This document shows positions 33,478 to 46,300 of a stretch of 64,000 nt of DNA, piece by piece. The stretch's first letter is position 1. Each line of letters opens with the position of its first letter. The stretch covers positions 372,001 through 436,000 of the forward strand of contig CP137321.1 in NCBI GenBank assembly GCA_033182465.1. Reading direction: 5' to 3'. The translations under genes were made by a program, and so were the position numbers. The notes beneath the pieces are model-generated. The model saw only the letters and a list, made by a program, of their open reading frames with translations, made no database searches and was not told the DNA's origin. This DNA comes from Sanghuangporus weigelae (Eukaryota > Basidiomycota > Agaricomycetes > Hymenochaetales > Hymenochaetaceae).

Positions 33478-35658
33478 ATGGGAGCGAACAGTTCTAAACT
33501 CGACTACGAGTACGATCCCACTCGCAATTATTATGCTCGATCAAGAGCGAGGGAGCTTGCTCGAGGTCCTCAATATTATGGACAGCCGATGGGTATGATG
33601 CCAGCTGGGTATCCTGTAATCAACCCTCCTGTTGCATGTGAGTAAGCTATAATTGTTAATTTCTTTTGCACAACTGATTAACGCAGGTTAGATCCCCTGG
33701 TTATGCATCCTGCACAGCAGATTTATGGGTTTCCAGTAGGACAGATGCAAGCGTCACAGACGGCCCAGCAGCCGATGATGCAGATGCCTCAGCTCCAAGT
33801 ACAGCCAGCGGCGGGAAATGCTGGGGTAGTACCTCCAAATCCAATGCAGGTGCCTCAGATGCCTCAGATGCCTCAGATGCCTCAGCCGCAGATCCCTCTG
33901 GAAGGTGGTAGTCAATGGTTGAATCAGGTCAACCCCCGTACTCTCACCCGTACTCCGTCTAGCTCAGGCTCAAGCATCAGTTCTCGTTCGAGCAGGCGTA
34001 GACGACGACGACGAAGAGAGCGAGAGCGAGAACGGGAGATGGACCCTCTTGCTCGTAATCCGTTGCCGAGACCGCCGCGTCAAGCGGAGACTCCAGACGA
34101 TATACTTGCTGGAAGTGCAATGGCACCTAGAGGGCCACCTCTTCCGCGTTCCTCCAGCCCACTCAATAATCCTCTACCTCCACCCCCGAGAGATGTATAC
34201 ACGCTGAGAAGGTATCGACCGCTTCTTGTCGGGACTGCATATGCGGATCGCGAAAAGACCGTTTATCCGAGAGGGTGGTTCTCGGACGATGAGAAACAGG
34301 GTGGTGACGGTGGTCTCGGGCGCATATTTGAACGTTTAAATCCATTCAGACCTCATCAAGAGTCAGAGTTCTCCCCTGGACATAGACGAAATGAGACTAT
34401 GCCTGAATTTCCTCGTTTTCGGGAGTTCGTGCGGGAAAGTAGTGGGTCGGGTTCAGAGAGCAGCGTTACTTCTCCAAGATCACGCAGGCCTGGATTAGGC
34501 CGGTCCTTCTCTTCTCGTATACCTTTCATGAGAAGACGCAGAAACGAACAAATGATGGCTCCACCGGGCGAGAATGGACTGCCGCGAGTTCTCGAAGGTC
34601 ACGAGCCGCCTGTCGGTTTCATGCCTATGCCTTCACCTACTGTCCCAGGCCCAACATATCAACCTCAACCTACGAATCCACTGTCGCCTGCTCCATCCCA
34701 GCCCGCACCTGCGTATCCACTCTCTCCTGAAGGTCCTGGGCAACAGGCAGTTATACCACCTAACCCTATGCTTCAGCCAGGCAATCTAGTTTCACCTCGA
34801 CCGCAGGGGACGCCTATGTTTCCACGCAGCCCGTTTCCGCCTCAGCCTCAACCAGAGAGTTCGCTCACACCTGGTCCAGCTCCACAAATGACTATGCCCA
34901 CTCCTCAACATATGACAATGCCGGCTCCGGGCACTCCCTACCCCATGGCGATGCCGGCTCCGGGAACACCTCATCCTATGTCTATGCCTACTCCTGGTGC
35001 TGCTCAACCAATGTCAATACCTACCTCTGGTGGAGGCGGAGCACCGCCCGTCGGTATGCCCACTCCAGCTCATCCACTTTCTCCTGTGATTCCACCTGTC
35101 GTCGCTGGTCAAGGACCAGGAATTCCCAGATCCATATCTGATGGCACCCTTCCTGTCCTTCGTTTTGACCGGAATACACCAGGATACGGTGGTCTTACTC
35201 ATCTATCACCTCATCAGGTCGTTTACAAGAGGAAGCTGTACCCGACTGCAGCACATTTATTTGAGGCTCACAGGTTCTTGGATTTCCGGAACGACATAGC
35301 TGCGCGCGTGCGCAAGGCGGTAACCTTAGCGGACTTAGAAGCTGTTTTGAGGACAGTACAAGAATTCACGAGACCTGATTGGGAGGAAGTTCTCCTTGAT
35401 ATGGTATATTATTTTTCTGCTGTTTCCGAGGATGGATAGCTGACTGCCTTTAAGATGGAGGATGCACTCTACCATAAGATCGTCCAGCATGAGGATCTCT
35501 GCGAAATTCTCCTGGGCAGTGGAAACGCAGAACTCATCTATGCAGATCCAACAGATCCGTTCTGGGGTGAAGGAGCACATGATGAAGGAGCGAATGAGCT
35601 CGGGCGGGCGTTGATGCGAATACGGGATCGTTTAAGACGAGAGGCCGCTGGACATTAA
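33478..35658 (+). CDS. NADAR-domain protein with predicted N-myristoylation signal
   Basis: NADAR (YbiA-like) domains act on ADP-ribosyl or ribose N-glycosidic compounds; bacterial members include riboflavin-pathway glycosidases and ADP-ribosylguanine hydrolases. Exons 33478-33637, 33692-35403 and 35455-35658 give 691 aa. The start MGANSSKLD fits the N-myristoylation consensus (Gly2, Ser6, Lys7). The middle 450 residues are low complexity: MPQ repeats (from about 33850), an Arg-rich block, and 14-residue MPxPGxxxPMxM repeats (about 34885-35030). The last 150 residues are the NADAR domain: VVYKRKLYPTAAHLFEAHRF, RPDWEEVLLDMMEDALYHK, ELIYADPTDPFWGEG and ELGRALMRIRDRLR. The 51-nt third-exon boundary intron is needed to complete the domain. 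The rest of the protein resembles a membrane-tethered linker. Confidence 0.88.
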
Positions 35659-36147
35659 CAGCGCTGCAAAGATTCAGGGCTTCGGTAATGATTTGAATAT
35701 TTCCATTCCTTCGTTTTCTCGCTCCGATGCATATGCTGTTCATCGTATCACTGACCTGCGTTGAAATAGTCACTGATACTGGCTCCATTTTGTGTTTTGT
35801 TTTATTCTTCGTTTTTCGTTCTGTAGGATTTCCTTGCACTGTGGCCGCGTTACACGCTCGGATATACCATGCATTCGTTTACGTTTATTAATATTCCTGC
35901 TTTGTACGTCTATACCCGTATGCTTAGATCTAATCTGCTTTATTTCTGTTTGGTTCCATGTACTAGTGGTAACAATTCTTATTCATCTTTCGTCGTCGAG
36001 GGAAGTACGGATTTGTCCAGAATGTTTACTCCCGCAAGTTTCCTTTTTCGCGCTAGTCATGCTGGCTTTTGATCTCAACCTTCACCGTCATTTGCATTGA
36101 CTCTGCTTCTATGTACCTCAATAGTATTCCACTTTAATCTGCACGAC
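35659..36147. other. Intergenic region
   Basis: T-rich 3' flank of the NADAR gene and upstream region of the LARP7-family gene; no feature beyond that. Confidence 0.4.
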
Positions 36148-37885
36148 ATGCCGTCTTCAAATTTCGCTTTCATCCCAAGAAAGCTCGCTCAGACTGGTCA
36201 AAATGCAGGCGACGCGGTCAAATCACGAAAGTCCTTCAATCGAAAACCTGACATTCCGGCCGAGCATGTCGTTTCAACGACATCCTTTTCCCGAGACAAG
36301 AAGAAAGAAGGGAAACACTTGGACATTTTGGACGATAGTGCTTACACGACCCTGTTCGTGTTGGCACTTTCTGAACACGCGTTGTGGTCGAACCATGAGC
36401 TACTAGAGGCAATGGAGGCAAACGAAGAAGGCTGTGAGTAATCTCGTGTGCGATTCTCTATAATCCAAGTTTGATCGAGCTGGAAGTCATTCCAATTAGC
36501 TACCTGATTCAGAGTTCTCCGTTGTTTTCCGTCTTGTCGGGTATCCCGCCCGAGACAGTTCTCATACGTTGCGTGAGGGCGAGCAGCATATTGGATGGTA
36601 GGCTCATCATTTCCGAGCCATCGTCCAGCAGCTGGATGAGAAAATCCAGGAGTTATACGGAAAATGAAGGAGGATTTGAGGTTCGACGGAGAGATTGGCG
36701 GAGCATTAGCGATCGCGTGCGGAAGTATACATCTTTTCATTGGGAGAGTCGGACGGTGTACGTTGTACGTTCTTACCTGAAGCAGCCCATATGCATGTAC
36801 AGTTAAGATTCTGATGACACTGATACCTCTAGGAAAACCTGCCCTACCGTGCCAGGACCTTCTGTTCCGTTTACGAGTTTATTCAACAGCTTCTGTCGAA
36901 CGGAAGGAGCGGAGAATCCGATGCCTTCTTGATGCAAAGCATATCCTTTCCCCGTCACCAGAAAGACAGACCCGAAGCACCGCCACCTACAGTTGGAAAA
37001 GGCTTCGCTTTTATCGTCCTTTCTTCGGTGAAAGACGTGGACTATCTTCTTGAGCACTGGCCATGGGAACTCGTTGACGGATACCCTGAGGCTGAAGAAA
37101 GCAAGCAGTCGAAGGTCATCCAGGAAGCGATGGAACATGGCTTTCGGTGTCTACAAAAGCGGAAATGGGATGAACTGAAGGAGCAGTACTTGGCTTTGCA
37201 ACGGCAATTGCTTGAAAAGACGATGGCGGTCGGCCATGCTGGTCCTCCTGTGACTATGTCCTCACAAGTGAATGGCGACAAAAGTAAAAGTCCTCAGACA
37301 GATGATAGAAGACTTTCACCTCAAGGCGATTTGGCCAAAGCTGCAGAACTATCGTACGAGCCTCCGGCTTGGTACCCAAAGGATTGTTTGGTTTTCGTGA
37401 AAAATATTCATCCTGAGACGAACAAAACGACTCTTCGAACCCTCTTCTCGTTTGCCTTTGATAAGGACGTTTCCCACATCGATTACGTCGACTACAATAA
37501 GGGGCTTGACAGCGTACGTCTTCACCTCAAGTCGGTCTCCTCCTGACTTTTCATTGACATGCAAGAACAGTGCTACCTTCGATTGTCAGACTCTCAGAGT
37601 GCACGAACACTTGTTTCTTACCTCTCTGAAGTCAAAGTGTTCCAGAGAAACGCACTGGACGATGAGGGTGCCCATACCGCGACTACAGACAGGAGTGCGC
37701 TAGCCATCGAAGTTGACTTGGTGCAAGGAACGAAGGCGGATCTATACTGGGAGAAGGTGCCTGAAAATATTAGGAAGTCTGCCTTGGCCAAGGTCAAGCC
37801 GAACGCAAGGCTTGAACTGTCTGCACAAGGGAGCAATTTTGATGATGACGCTGATCGAAGACGAAGGAGACGAAAACGGGTTTAG
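36148..37885 (+). CDS. La-related protein 7 family (La motif, RRM-like region, C-terminal xRRM)
   Basis: LARP7-family proteins bind the 3' end of specific small RNAs (7SK, U6, or telomerase RNA; fission yeast Pof8). Exons 36148-36433, 36487-36764, 36833-37513 and 37571-37885 give 519 aa. The La motif starts at AYTTLFVLALSEHALWSNHEL and continues across intron 1 as EEGFIPISYLIQSSPLFS; WMRKSR and FEVRRRDW follow. RTVYVENLPYRARTFCSV begins a first RRM-like domain with the FAFIVLSSVKDVDYLL strand. The C-terminal xRRM is LVFVKNIHPETNKTTLRTLF, then HIDYVDYNKGLDSCYLRL and YWEKVPENIRKSALAK, ending in an Arg-rich tail. The YLRL RNP3 and extended helix are typical of xRRM. No gene symbol is given because fungal naming differs. 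Confidence 0.88.
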
Positions 37886-38649
37886 CCTTCTAGAACCGAT
37901 GCATTTCCCCTTACGAGTAACTGGAACTCCCTGCGCATATTTCTTAATCATTAATAATTCATTGATTCTGACTATCAACAGAACCGCGCAGCCCAAGAAT
38001 TGAATTGCCTCTTTGCTAGAGCGATCTTGGCCGATGTTTCAGGCTCATCTCGTAACAGCACAGGTTTGAAGATGAAAGCTAGTTCCCAAATGAATAACCA
38101 TGGTAAGAAACATCATTACGAGCCACTCATCGAGGAGAACGAGTGCTTTCATATGTTCATTGGATTTCTCGAGCCATGAAATGCAAGAAAGTGAAGAAAG
38201 TGGGCCGCAGGAATAAATCAGATTCAGTGGGTCTGTACATCATCTTCTCCATCTGATGGTAGATAATCATTAAAAATTGTAATCATTTGTGTTGGCCCTC
38301 CCGTGCTATCCCAGAGACGTCGAGAGTGCTTATCTGGCCTGCGATGTTTGATGCACCGACACACGCCGAAGTCAAAACTCACAGAACGAACAGGCATCAA
38401 TGGTGGCCTGTTCCTTATTCGGATATTTGCGGCCTGTGCTAGTCGCAGACATGACTGTGATGTAACATTAATGGGTCAGCCCGCTGATCTCTTAGTTAGA
38501 CATCCCATGCATGGACCTCGTATACTCAGTGGGGCAGAACTTGATCGTGCGCAGTTAACTCGGTGTTCTCATACTCTGAAAGACCCTTCGTCTGGATTAT
38601 AATTAAGCTGGTATGAAGAGTAATACAGGAAGGCTGGTGGCTGGTGTCA
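37886..38649. other. Convergent 3' intergenic region
   Basis: Lies between the LARP7-family gene and LSm3, which face each other. No exon or RNA gene was recognised. Confidence 0.4.
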
Positions 38650-39346
38650 TCATGTTCGTGAAGGAGGGGAGACCTAGAAGTGAATTCGTTAACGAAAAGC
38701 GAGCGGATTCAAGGCAAAGAAGGAATGATAATAATATAAATGTTTGATAGATGAGATTCTGTCCTGAGAATCGAGAGGACGCGAATGTGACATTACTTCA
38801 GAAGGTTCCGAACGCTTGCGGCTTACACGTTCGGAAGCAGCCAGGTGAAGTAAATGGAAACGGAAAGAAGAGAAGCAATTATGAGAAACATACCAAGATC
38901 ACGCCGTCCCCGCGCACGAAGAGCATATCCATCTTTCGCCTGGCAACCTATTCAAATTCAACGACGAGTCCGAGGAACATTGAACGAAACGTCAGATTTC
39001 GGAAGTACATTTACATTATGTGAATAACGAGGTGTAATAAGAAAGGGCACTTGCGTTTATTCGACCAGTGGGGGGCGCGGTCTCGCTGGTGTCGACCAGC
39101 AAGATCGTTTCCTCGACATCGCTGAGGATGAGGTTCATATGCCCGTCATATGCCTATCTTCAATGAAACACGAAGTGAAGTAGGTCAAGACAAGTTGGTG
39201 AAGGCAAGGAAACGGGATGGAGGACGCACGTGAAGAACGCCGTTCAGCTCACGATCTCCTCGTAATTTCACGAACACACGCTCGTTGAGCGAAAGCCTGA
39301 TGAGGTCGAATGGCTCTTGGATGCCCTCAGATGTGCCGTTCATCAT
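38650..39346 (-). CDS. LSM3: U6 snRNA-associated Sm-like protein LSm3
   Basis: LSm3 is part of the Lsm2-8 ring on U6 snRNA and of the Lsm1-7 mRNA decay ring. Four exons (minus) 39346-39230, 39153-39055, 38947-38894 and 38673-38650 give 97 aa; no single open frame shows the gene. The assembled protein reads [20 protein letters not shown], then [20 protein letters not shown] and DVEETI (Sm1), then [20 protein letters not shown] (Sm2), ending SRT. Intron 2 (39054-38948) has a GCAAGT donor (GC-AG). Intron 3 (38893-38674) is 220 nt, about four times the local norm, and contains a hairpin. The final exon holds only VSPPSRT and stop. The first of two adjacent ATGs was taken as start. Confidence 0.93.
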
Positions 39347-41092
39347 GTTTTCAGCTCAAGTCAGAACGCGTCGGTCGAGTGCAAGTATAGATCGATTCGG
39401 AATGTATTTCTCACAGATGTGACTGGGTATATCTGAAAATAACATCACGTTTACCTGACAGCTTCACCACGTTCTGTTGCGACTAAGAAATTGTTGAAAA
39501 GCAAGCGCTTGCCTATCTCTAGGTCGCACTGCACTTATTTCGGATAATATCTCGCTGGGTAAACTCTACCTTGATTTGAACGAGCCTCCGACTTACATAC
39601 GATAACTTCTTGCTGGTGAGAGTGTCACGATGGGACAATGTGGATACCGAATAGTATGGAGAATGATTCGCCTTGAGAAACGCGTATATTCTGGAGTCGA
39701 GGCGACTTCTCAAATCGCAATCTGGAAGCACCATCACCCTTGTCTGAGCAGTGGTCTGTCGGTTCTCATCTCACCCCCGATCCGACAAGAACCCTCGAGG
39801 TGCTGCATTCTCCGATTTTACGGTGCTTGGAGTATTGATTCTTCTAGTACGCTTCATATCGGAAGAATTCTTCCTCCATATCTTGAGTGGTGCAAGTATG
39901 CTCATTGCTTTCGCATGCAAACCTATCCCACGATCAAATTATTGGTATTCTAGGCTGCTTAGAGATCTTCATTGAACATCACAGGAGATTGTATCACACC
40001 ACGTTCTGCTCAATCCGGTCTGACATGGGATCATCTTTTCGCTTCTCTGAAATCCTTCCCGAAATTTGCCGTAGCAGGTCATCTCGTGAGGCGGATGCAA
40101 ACGGCGTTCAGTGGTACCGAGGTAATCCTGTCTAGAGCCATTTATCGCTCCGTACCTTAGAATTCTCTTTCTCCGTCTAAGTTTCAGGCACGTCATTTCC
40201 TCGCATCGGCCACTACTTAGCTAGTACTAAAGCAACTTGACAAGCTTGCTTTTAGACCGCTTGTCCTTAATTATTGTCATGCCCGAAGAGCCACAAGCGG
40301 AGGACATTGTTCTGTATCTGCGTTCTGTCCAGGTCACTGGAGGAAATACAGATTGTTCTAATCGGTTTGTACGATTGAACACATATAGATTCATGCAAGT
40401 GGTCGAGGTCAGAGAGCGTAGAGCCTGCATAACAGGAGGAAATGCCACTGACTCCACACCAACGAAGCATCCGAGCACCCAGAACACGTGGGGGAGTTCT
40501 CAAAAGTGACGGAATTGACAATGCAAGTTCAGGCGGAAACAGGGGGAAACATGCATATTTACGTTACTCCATCCCGTCAAGGATTGGGCGTGTGCAGAAG
40601 TTTTAGATCGAAGAGGAATCTAGTGCAACAACGGTGAAGGAGTCTGAACGAGGTTGTTAATACTCAGCAGTTGGACTCTCTCTTGCTCTGACTTTCGTTG
40701 AACCCGATGAAACTTGCGGACCACATAGACTTGGGTGGAAATTTAAATACCAAGAGATCCAATCAAGACAGGGCAGGAATATCAGGACAACTGGAGTTTT
40801 CGTAAAGCGGAGAGTTTCTTGTGTTGAGACGTAATTGGCTGGTGCTGTTTTACGCTTTACCCGATCGGGTATGTCCGAGGAAGAGGAGGTCAACAATGGA
40901 TCGTCGAATTCGGTCTTGGAAAGATCGACTAACCGATTTGCGTTATCCTGACCAGTCACCTTTCACTGTAGCAGTCGCACTATATATGTATACTAGGCAC
41001 TCTGTCTCGATGGTCAGGCTCAATACAAAGCTCCCTGAGGTTGCCCATCGACCTTTGCTACTATCTGTTTTCTCTTCGTTCCGTTGACGCAT
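39347..41092. other. Intergenic 1.7 kb, no supported gene
   Basis: Divergent flank of LSm3 and the RGS gene. Several short open frames on both strands have no recognisable domain or splice partners. Confidence 0.4.
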
Positions 41093-42993
41093 ATGGCTCT
41101 AACTTCGTTGTTTCGACACTCTGGGCAAGACGAGACGCGCAGAACGCTACCAGCCTCTAGGACGAGCCCTCGCATAGGACGTGGACTGCCATTGCTCTGG
41201 CCTTGGGTGGCTAATGCAAATCGCTCCAAGCTGAGCGGCATAACTCTAGCACACGTGTTGTCGGGAGACACTATTTCTCCTATATCGTACGTCTCCATTT
41301 CGTCCTGCAAATTATTCACTTTATTCTTATCACCGTCGTGGCTAGGTTCCCCGAATTCGAGGCGTTCCTTGCCTTCTGCGTACGGTTTTTCTTTAGACTT
41401 TTATGCTTGACAGCGAAGAATGCTTATTCCTCTTTTTTCCTTCTTCTCCCGTGATCGGCCTCTGTCTTCTTCGCTCCCCTTAAACAGGACATCTCGCTAG
41501 AGAATTTGCAGTTCATCGTGTGGTACCAGGATTATCGGAAGCGGTTTGAAGCTCTTTCTCCCGAGGAGCAGGCGCGTTCTCCGTCGCCGCGTGTGTCTGG
41601 CGATGATGTGCTCGCTGGTCCGGTATTCCAATATAATCCGTCTTCCAGCACGTTCAGGTCTTCAGAGTATGATCAACCCAACACATCTTCTTATGTTTCC
41701 AGAGACCCAGAACATGGGAAGCCGGAAGCTTCCAAGCCTCGATATGGAACAACTCCTCTTTCACTGGATATCTGCCCGGACATTTTGGCTGTGAACAATT
41801 CTCGACGCCCATCTTTGAAGAAGACATCGAGTTACTCAGATACTCAGCCATTCCGTAGTGAAGTGCAAAACATTCTTGCAACTTTCTTTGTTCCGAACTC
41901 CCGGAAGGAATTATCGCTGAGCTCCGAGATGCGAGACACCATAATCAAGGAACCATCACGCACGACCCATCCGGACGTGGTATGACCTTGTCATTTTGAA
42001 CGCGTAGATAAGAACTTGCTGAAGTTCTTCAAAATAGTTCGCCCTGGTATATGAGGTTATCTACGAGATTGTTGAATACGTTTCACTGCCGCGCTTCCTG
42101 GAAAATGCTTCAACGAATATCAATAGGCTTAGACAGCTGCTCTGGTATGTCTTAATCTCCTTGTGATCATGATTCGGCTTGTTGACCTTCTTGTTGCTAA
42201 GCTTAGGTACTTCTCTGCATTGCCATTTTTCCTACTCGGCGTCGCGATCGCGCTTCTATTTATCCTCTCTTCCTCGGAGCGATTTGTTGTACCGCCACAA
42301 TCACATCGTGTTTGGAGATTATTCAGCGTCCCATGCTTTCTGCTATCCAGTATGATGTGGTACAAAGGATTTCGAGGGTGAGTAAATGCGTTTTGTCGTA
42401 TTTCGTCTACTAGTTCAAATTATTATCGCAGCTTCTGTCCTATACTATTTCTACGTTCCTCCAGTCAATTACGCCCATGGGAACTCGAACAGATGATTGA
42501 TGACAAAGAGACGCAAGCGTACTGTATTTCTTTGTCAAAGGAACCTGCCAGTGGAGCAGGGGATACCAATAAAGTTCCACTCACGCCTATCACGCCAAGT
42601 TCTTTTATGTCGAATAATGCGCGAATCGCTCCTTTCCTCGACGCAATGGACAGCAATGGAACTAAGGAAAATGGGATTGAATCAGATGTGCTTAGCATGT
42701 CGGCCTATCCGGTCAGAGATAGTGCTACGAAGGAACGCGATCATGACCACACGAACGAGCAATTCAGCTCACGCACTTGCAATGGATACCAAAAGCCCCC
42801 GATATTTGGTCCGGGACGTGTTGTCGAAGATAAACGGATCCACGCAGTGCACATACATCTATGGTGGTCACTCGTACGATTTGGCCTCTTCTGGGCTACG
42901 GTAAGTAATTGACTTATACGTAAGGAAATTACGCTTACGCTTCTGCTTCAGGTATCTGCCGCAGTTGTTCTAGCCATGCCCAGCTTGCATTAA
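41093..42993 (+). CDS. RGS-domain membrane protein (Rax1-like)
   Basis: Combines a regulator-of-G-protein-signalling domain with C-terminal membrane spans, as in fungal Rax1-type proteins. Exons 41093-41286, 41346-41379, 41488-41979, 42038-42144, 42207-42377, 42432-42900 and 42952-42993 give 502 aa. The RGS helices are split: ITLAHVLSGDTISPISFPEF, EAFLAFC, DISLENLQFIVWYQDYRKRF, then after a Ser/Pro-rich insert of about 110 residues PFRSEVQNILATFF and VYEVIYEIVEYVSLPRFLEN. Three hydrophobic spans follow (ALPFFLLGVAIALLFIL; FSVPCFLLSSMMWYKG; and LFWATVSAAVVLAM at the C-terminus), with a polar cytosolic-type loop of about 125 residues before the last. Low-complexity insertion inside the RGS fold is common in basidiomycetes. 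Confidence 0.86.
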
Positions 42994-43367
42994 TATCTTC
43001 AGCCTGAAGAACATTCCGCAAAGGCTAGCATTTTCATTAGGTCACTTCCTGATTAATGCCCCAGTCATCATAATTCTCTTTTGCTTACGTGTACCCAAAG
43101 TATAGCTCCCTGCACGCTCGTCCATCGTGTACTATTATGTACTTGTTATCTAACTCGACAGACAAATAAAGGATTTTTCTTGAAAGAGGGACATGAAGCT
43201 GATCCAAGTCACCGGTTTCGGCAAATGATCGACGGCGAGGTAAACACGCTAAAATAAGTCGAACGCGGAGCTTGAGGCCCACAGCCGCCTATTTTTCATT
43301 CTCTCTTCATTTCCTGCCACCAGAATCCCCCATATAAATCTAAGTCATACCTCTGGGGCATGTTGAC
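42994..43367. other. Intergenic region
   Basis: Tandem-orientation spacer between the RGS gene and the coiled-coil gene; includes the latter's promoter. Nothing else seen. Confidence 0.4.
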
Positions 43368-46300
43368 ATGCAAGATCCTGAAACGTCTCTTACGACTTCA
43401 ATCGAATCAGGCTCGCGACCCGCGACACCGGATTCACAAATGACAAACAGCTTGCATCGCGCGAATTCGACTATTGACGAGCTGACTGCGACATTGGCGA
43501 AGGTTTCGCGCGCTCCATCGCCGGACCCAGCTGATAGAGACCTATTACGCTGCTGTTGTGGACGTGAGGATTGTGCGAACACGGCGGCGTGGACGTCGTT
43601 CCAGAGCAAACTCGAAAGTCGGCTCATTCTGTGTGCAGGTGTGTTTGGCTAAGCGGCTAGAGAATATGACATCGTGCTTACGGTTATATAGAGGTCGGGC
43701 AGGCACTTCTGCAGAAACACGAGGCGTACGTACGACGACATGGCCTTGACGACCGAGACATCCAGGTTTAAATACAGCTTGTTTACATTGTAGTCTACTA
43801 ATCTTCAGACAGTCCGACGACGACGACTTGTCACGCCCGGAAACTCCAACTATGCATTCTGCACGGCTAGAGTATGACGTGAATACCTATCTCAATGACT
43901 TGAAGAAGGAGAATGCATCGCTCGAGAAGGTGAGCTAGTGTGCGATATGCATTAAATATAGTTTATTCTTAATGCGGTATTCTAGAGACTGGCTACGACG
44001 CTTCTTAATGCCGAGATTTCCGAATCGTCGAAGAAATCTCTATTGCAGGAGCTTGACGAGGTGAAGGAGGCTCTCTCCAAGCTTACCGTAAACCAGGCAA
44101 AGTCGACTGGTTGGGAGGCTCGACTAAATGCTATCGCTCAGGAAAGAGACGATCTTCGCCAGGAGCTCGATAGCGAGCGACAAAGGGCGAGAACCTCCGA
44201 GTCACAAGCAACGACCTGGAAAGATCGTTGTAGTGTGTTTCTTTCCTTCCGATGTACGAATGCATTCTGACCTAGAGATCAGTCAAACTTCAATCTGAAT
44301 TAAGCCGCCTGTACGACGAATTGGATAAGCAGAAGCAATCGCGAACGGAGCTTTCGGAAGAAATACTTCGCGATGCGAGGGCTCGACTCGAGATGGTACA
44401 ACAACAGGTATGGTTGCTCGTATGAGGTCGATTTTATAGCGTTGACACCTTGAAAGCAATATGGACGAACCGTGCTCTCGGATAATCCGGAAGTGACTCA
44501 GATGATGGAATCGCTTGTTGCAGACAATGAGGCTCTCAAACGAGACGTTGCAGAGCTACAGAATCTTCTCGCCGAGTCACGCGAAGAACTACGTGCAATG
44601 CAAGAGGAACTTGAGGAAACGCGGGTCTTGCCAGGAGCTATAAGGAGGATATCTTCTTCAGGCCGACCAGGCCATAATCACACACACAGTTGGGCCTCTT
44701 CATTTGGTCAACAGCCAGCCTCTCCGGTACCTCGTAGTGGTGCACGTTCGGCGCAACCATATGAGCCATTGACTCCGAATACGGAGGCACGACCTCTATC
44801 TCCAGCCGAATCTCGAGCTGCGTCTGAGCGACGTTTGCCTGCATTGTCCAGCCCTCATCCCAAATTTCCCATCTCTAAACTCGAAGTGGCAGATCGAAAT
44901 ACTCATATTAGGTCTCCTGAGCTTTCAGGAAGAAAGTCACCTAGACGCCCTTTATTCTTGCTGTCCCACGAAAAGGCCGTGCAAACTGACACTATCAACT
45001 GGACTACTTTACTTGCCCCTGTGCTCCGTGCTCAAACAGATGATGGCTCATCCTCCACACCTGCTGCAGACGGACAGTCAGAATCGTCCTCGTTGGCAGA
45101 GACACATGCCCATGGTTCAACCATCGCGGCTGTTGTAGACCGAACGAACACTCTGTTCTCGCGTATGACGCAAGCGGACGCGCGTACATTAATGAATCGG
45201 CTCAAGCGCCAACGCCTCGCTGGTGACGTCTCACATCTTTCACACGCGACCGTTTCTTCCATCCTTTCGGAAGCAAATGGACTTCGCGCACACTTCCGCG
45301 GCGTGCTTGAGGACGATCGGGCAATTAGCACGTGTACGAGGCGAGATCTACGCGCGTTGCTTAACTTGTTGCGTGAAATGTTCGTGGAGCTCGGAGAGAT
45401 GCGTGTCGCTCTGAACGACATAATTCTTGACCCATCTTCGGCGCCAAAGTTTAGTGAAATTGCTATGGATCCGTCAAAACAATTAAGCAAATTCGGAGGC
45501 CGAGGTGCAAAGCAGGGACCCGCTAGTTGGATGGCACCGCTCTCAAAGCTATTCGGAACTGCAACTACGACCCAAGCTAATACCAAGGCTCCAGAAAAAC
45601 CTTCCGTTTCTGATAGAGTCGGGTCAGGCTCACCCGCAACAAACGCAACGGTGCGGCAGAAACCAACTAGGTTCATACCGAAGTCTGGACCGGCACTATC
45701 GGCTTCCGCAACGACTGTTAACGTCGAGTTTTCTGGGACTGCCGTTGGGCGTTCTGTCACCTCGAATACTGCAGTGGCTGTTACTGCCGCATCGGCAGGA
45801 GAACCTGAGCGGTCTTCGACTCCTATTGCTGCGGCATCGTCTCGGTCACTTATGGGCATCTTTGCTGGTGCACCCCAGCCTCAGAGTGAAGACCCTTGGG
45901 TATTTGTCGCATCCAAGCCGGGAAGGAGAGTGCGAGGCCAGAAGTCTATAATGGACATGCGTACGGCAACACTCACGCGGACTGCTGGTCGATGGACTAA
46001 TACACGTCTTCCTCGAAATGTCGATGCCGTGGTCGATTCTGGATCTGTCATCCAGGATTCCGACGAAGATGAGAACGGCGAATCAAGCGGTGTCCCAGAC
46101 ACGCTTCTTGAACGTACTCTTCGACCGAGGGGCTTATCTGATTCGTCCATTCGGACTATGTTTCTAAACGATGGAGCTACACCAGCTTCACCTACTGTCG
46201 ATATACCCGACGCGCCAGCGCCAACGCCAATATCACCTGTTCCTGTGCGAGCTCCGCTTCGCGGAAGCAGCGCACTGCGACAGAGCACTGTTCCTATTCA

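Noticed and set aside
45032-45859. 275-codon minus-strand frame
   Set aside because: It is antisense to the Ser/Thr-rich tail of the coiled-coil gene, whose frame continues through with consistent phase.
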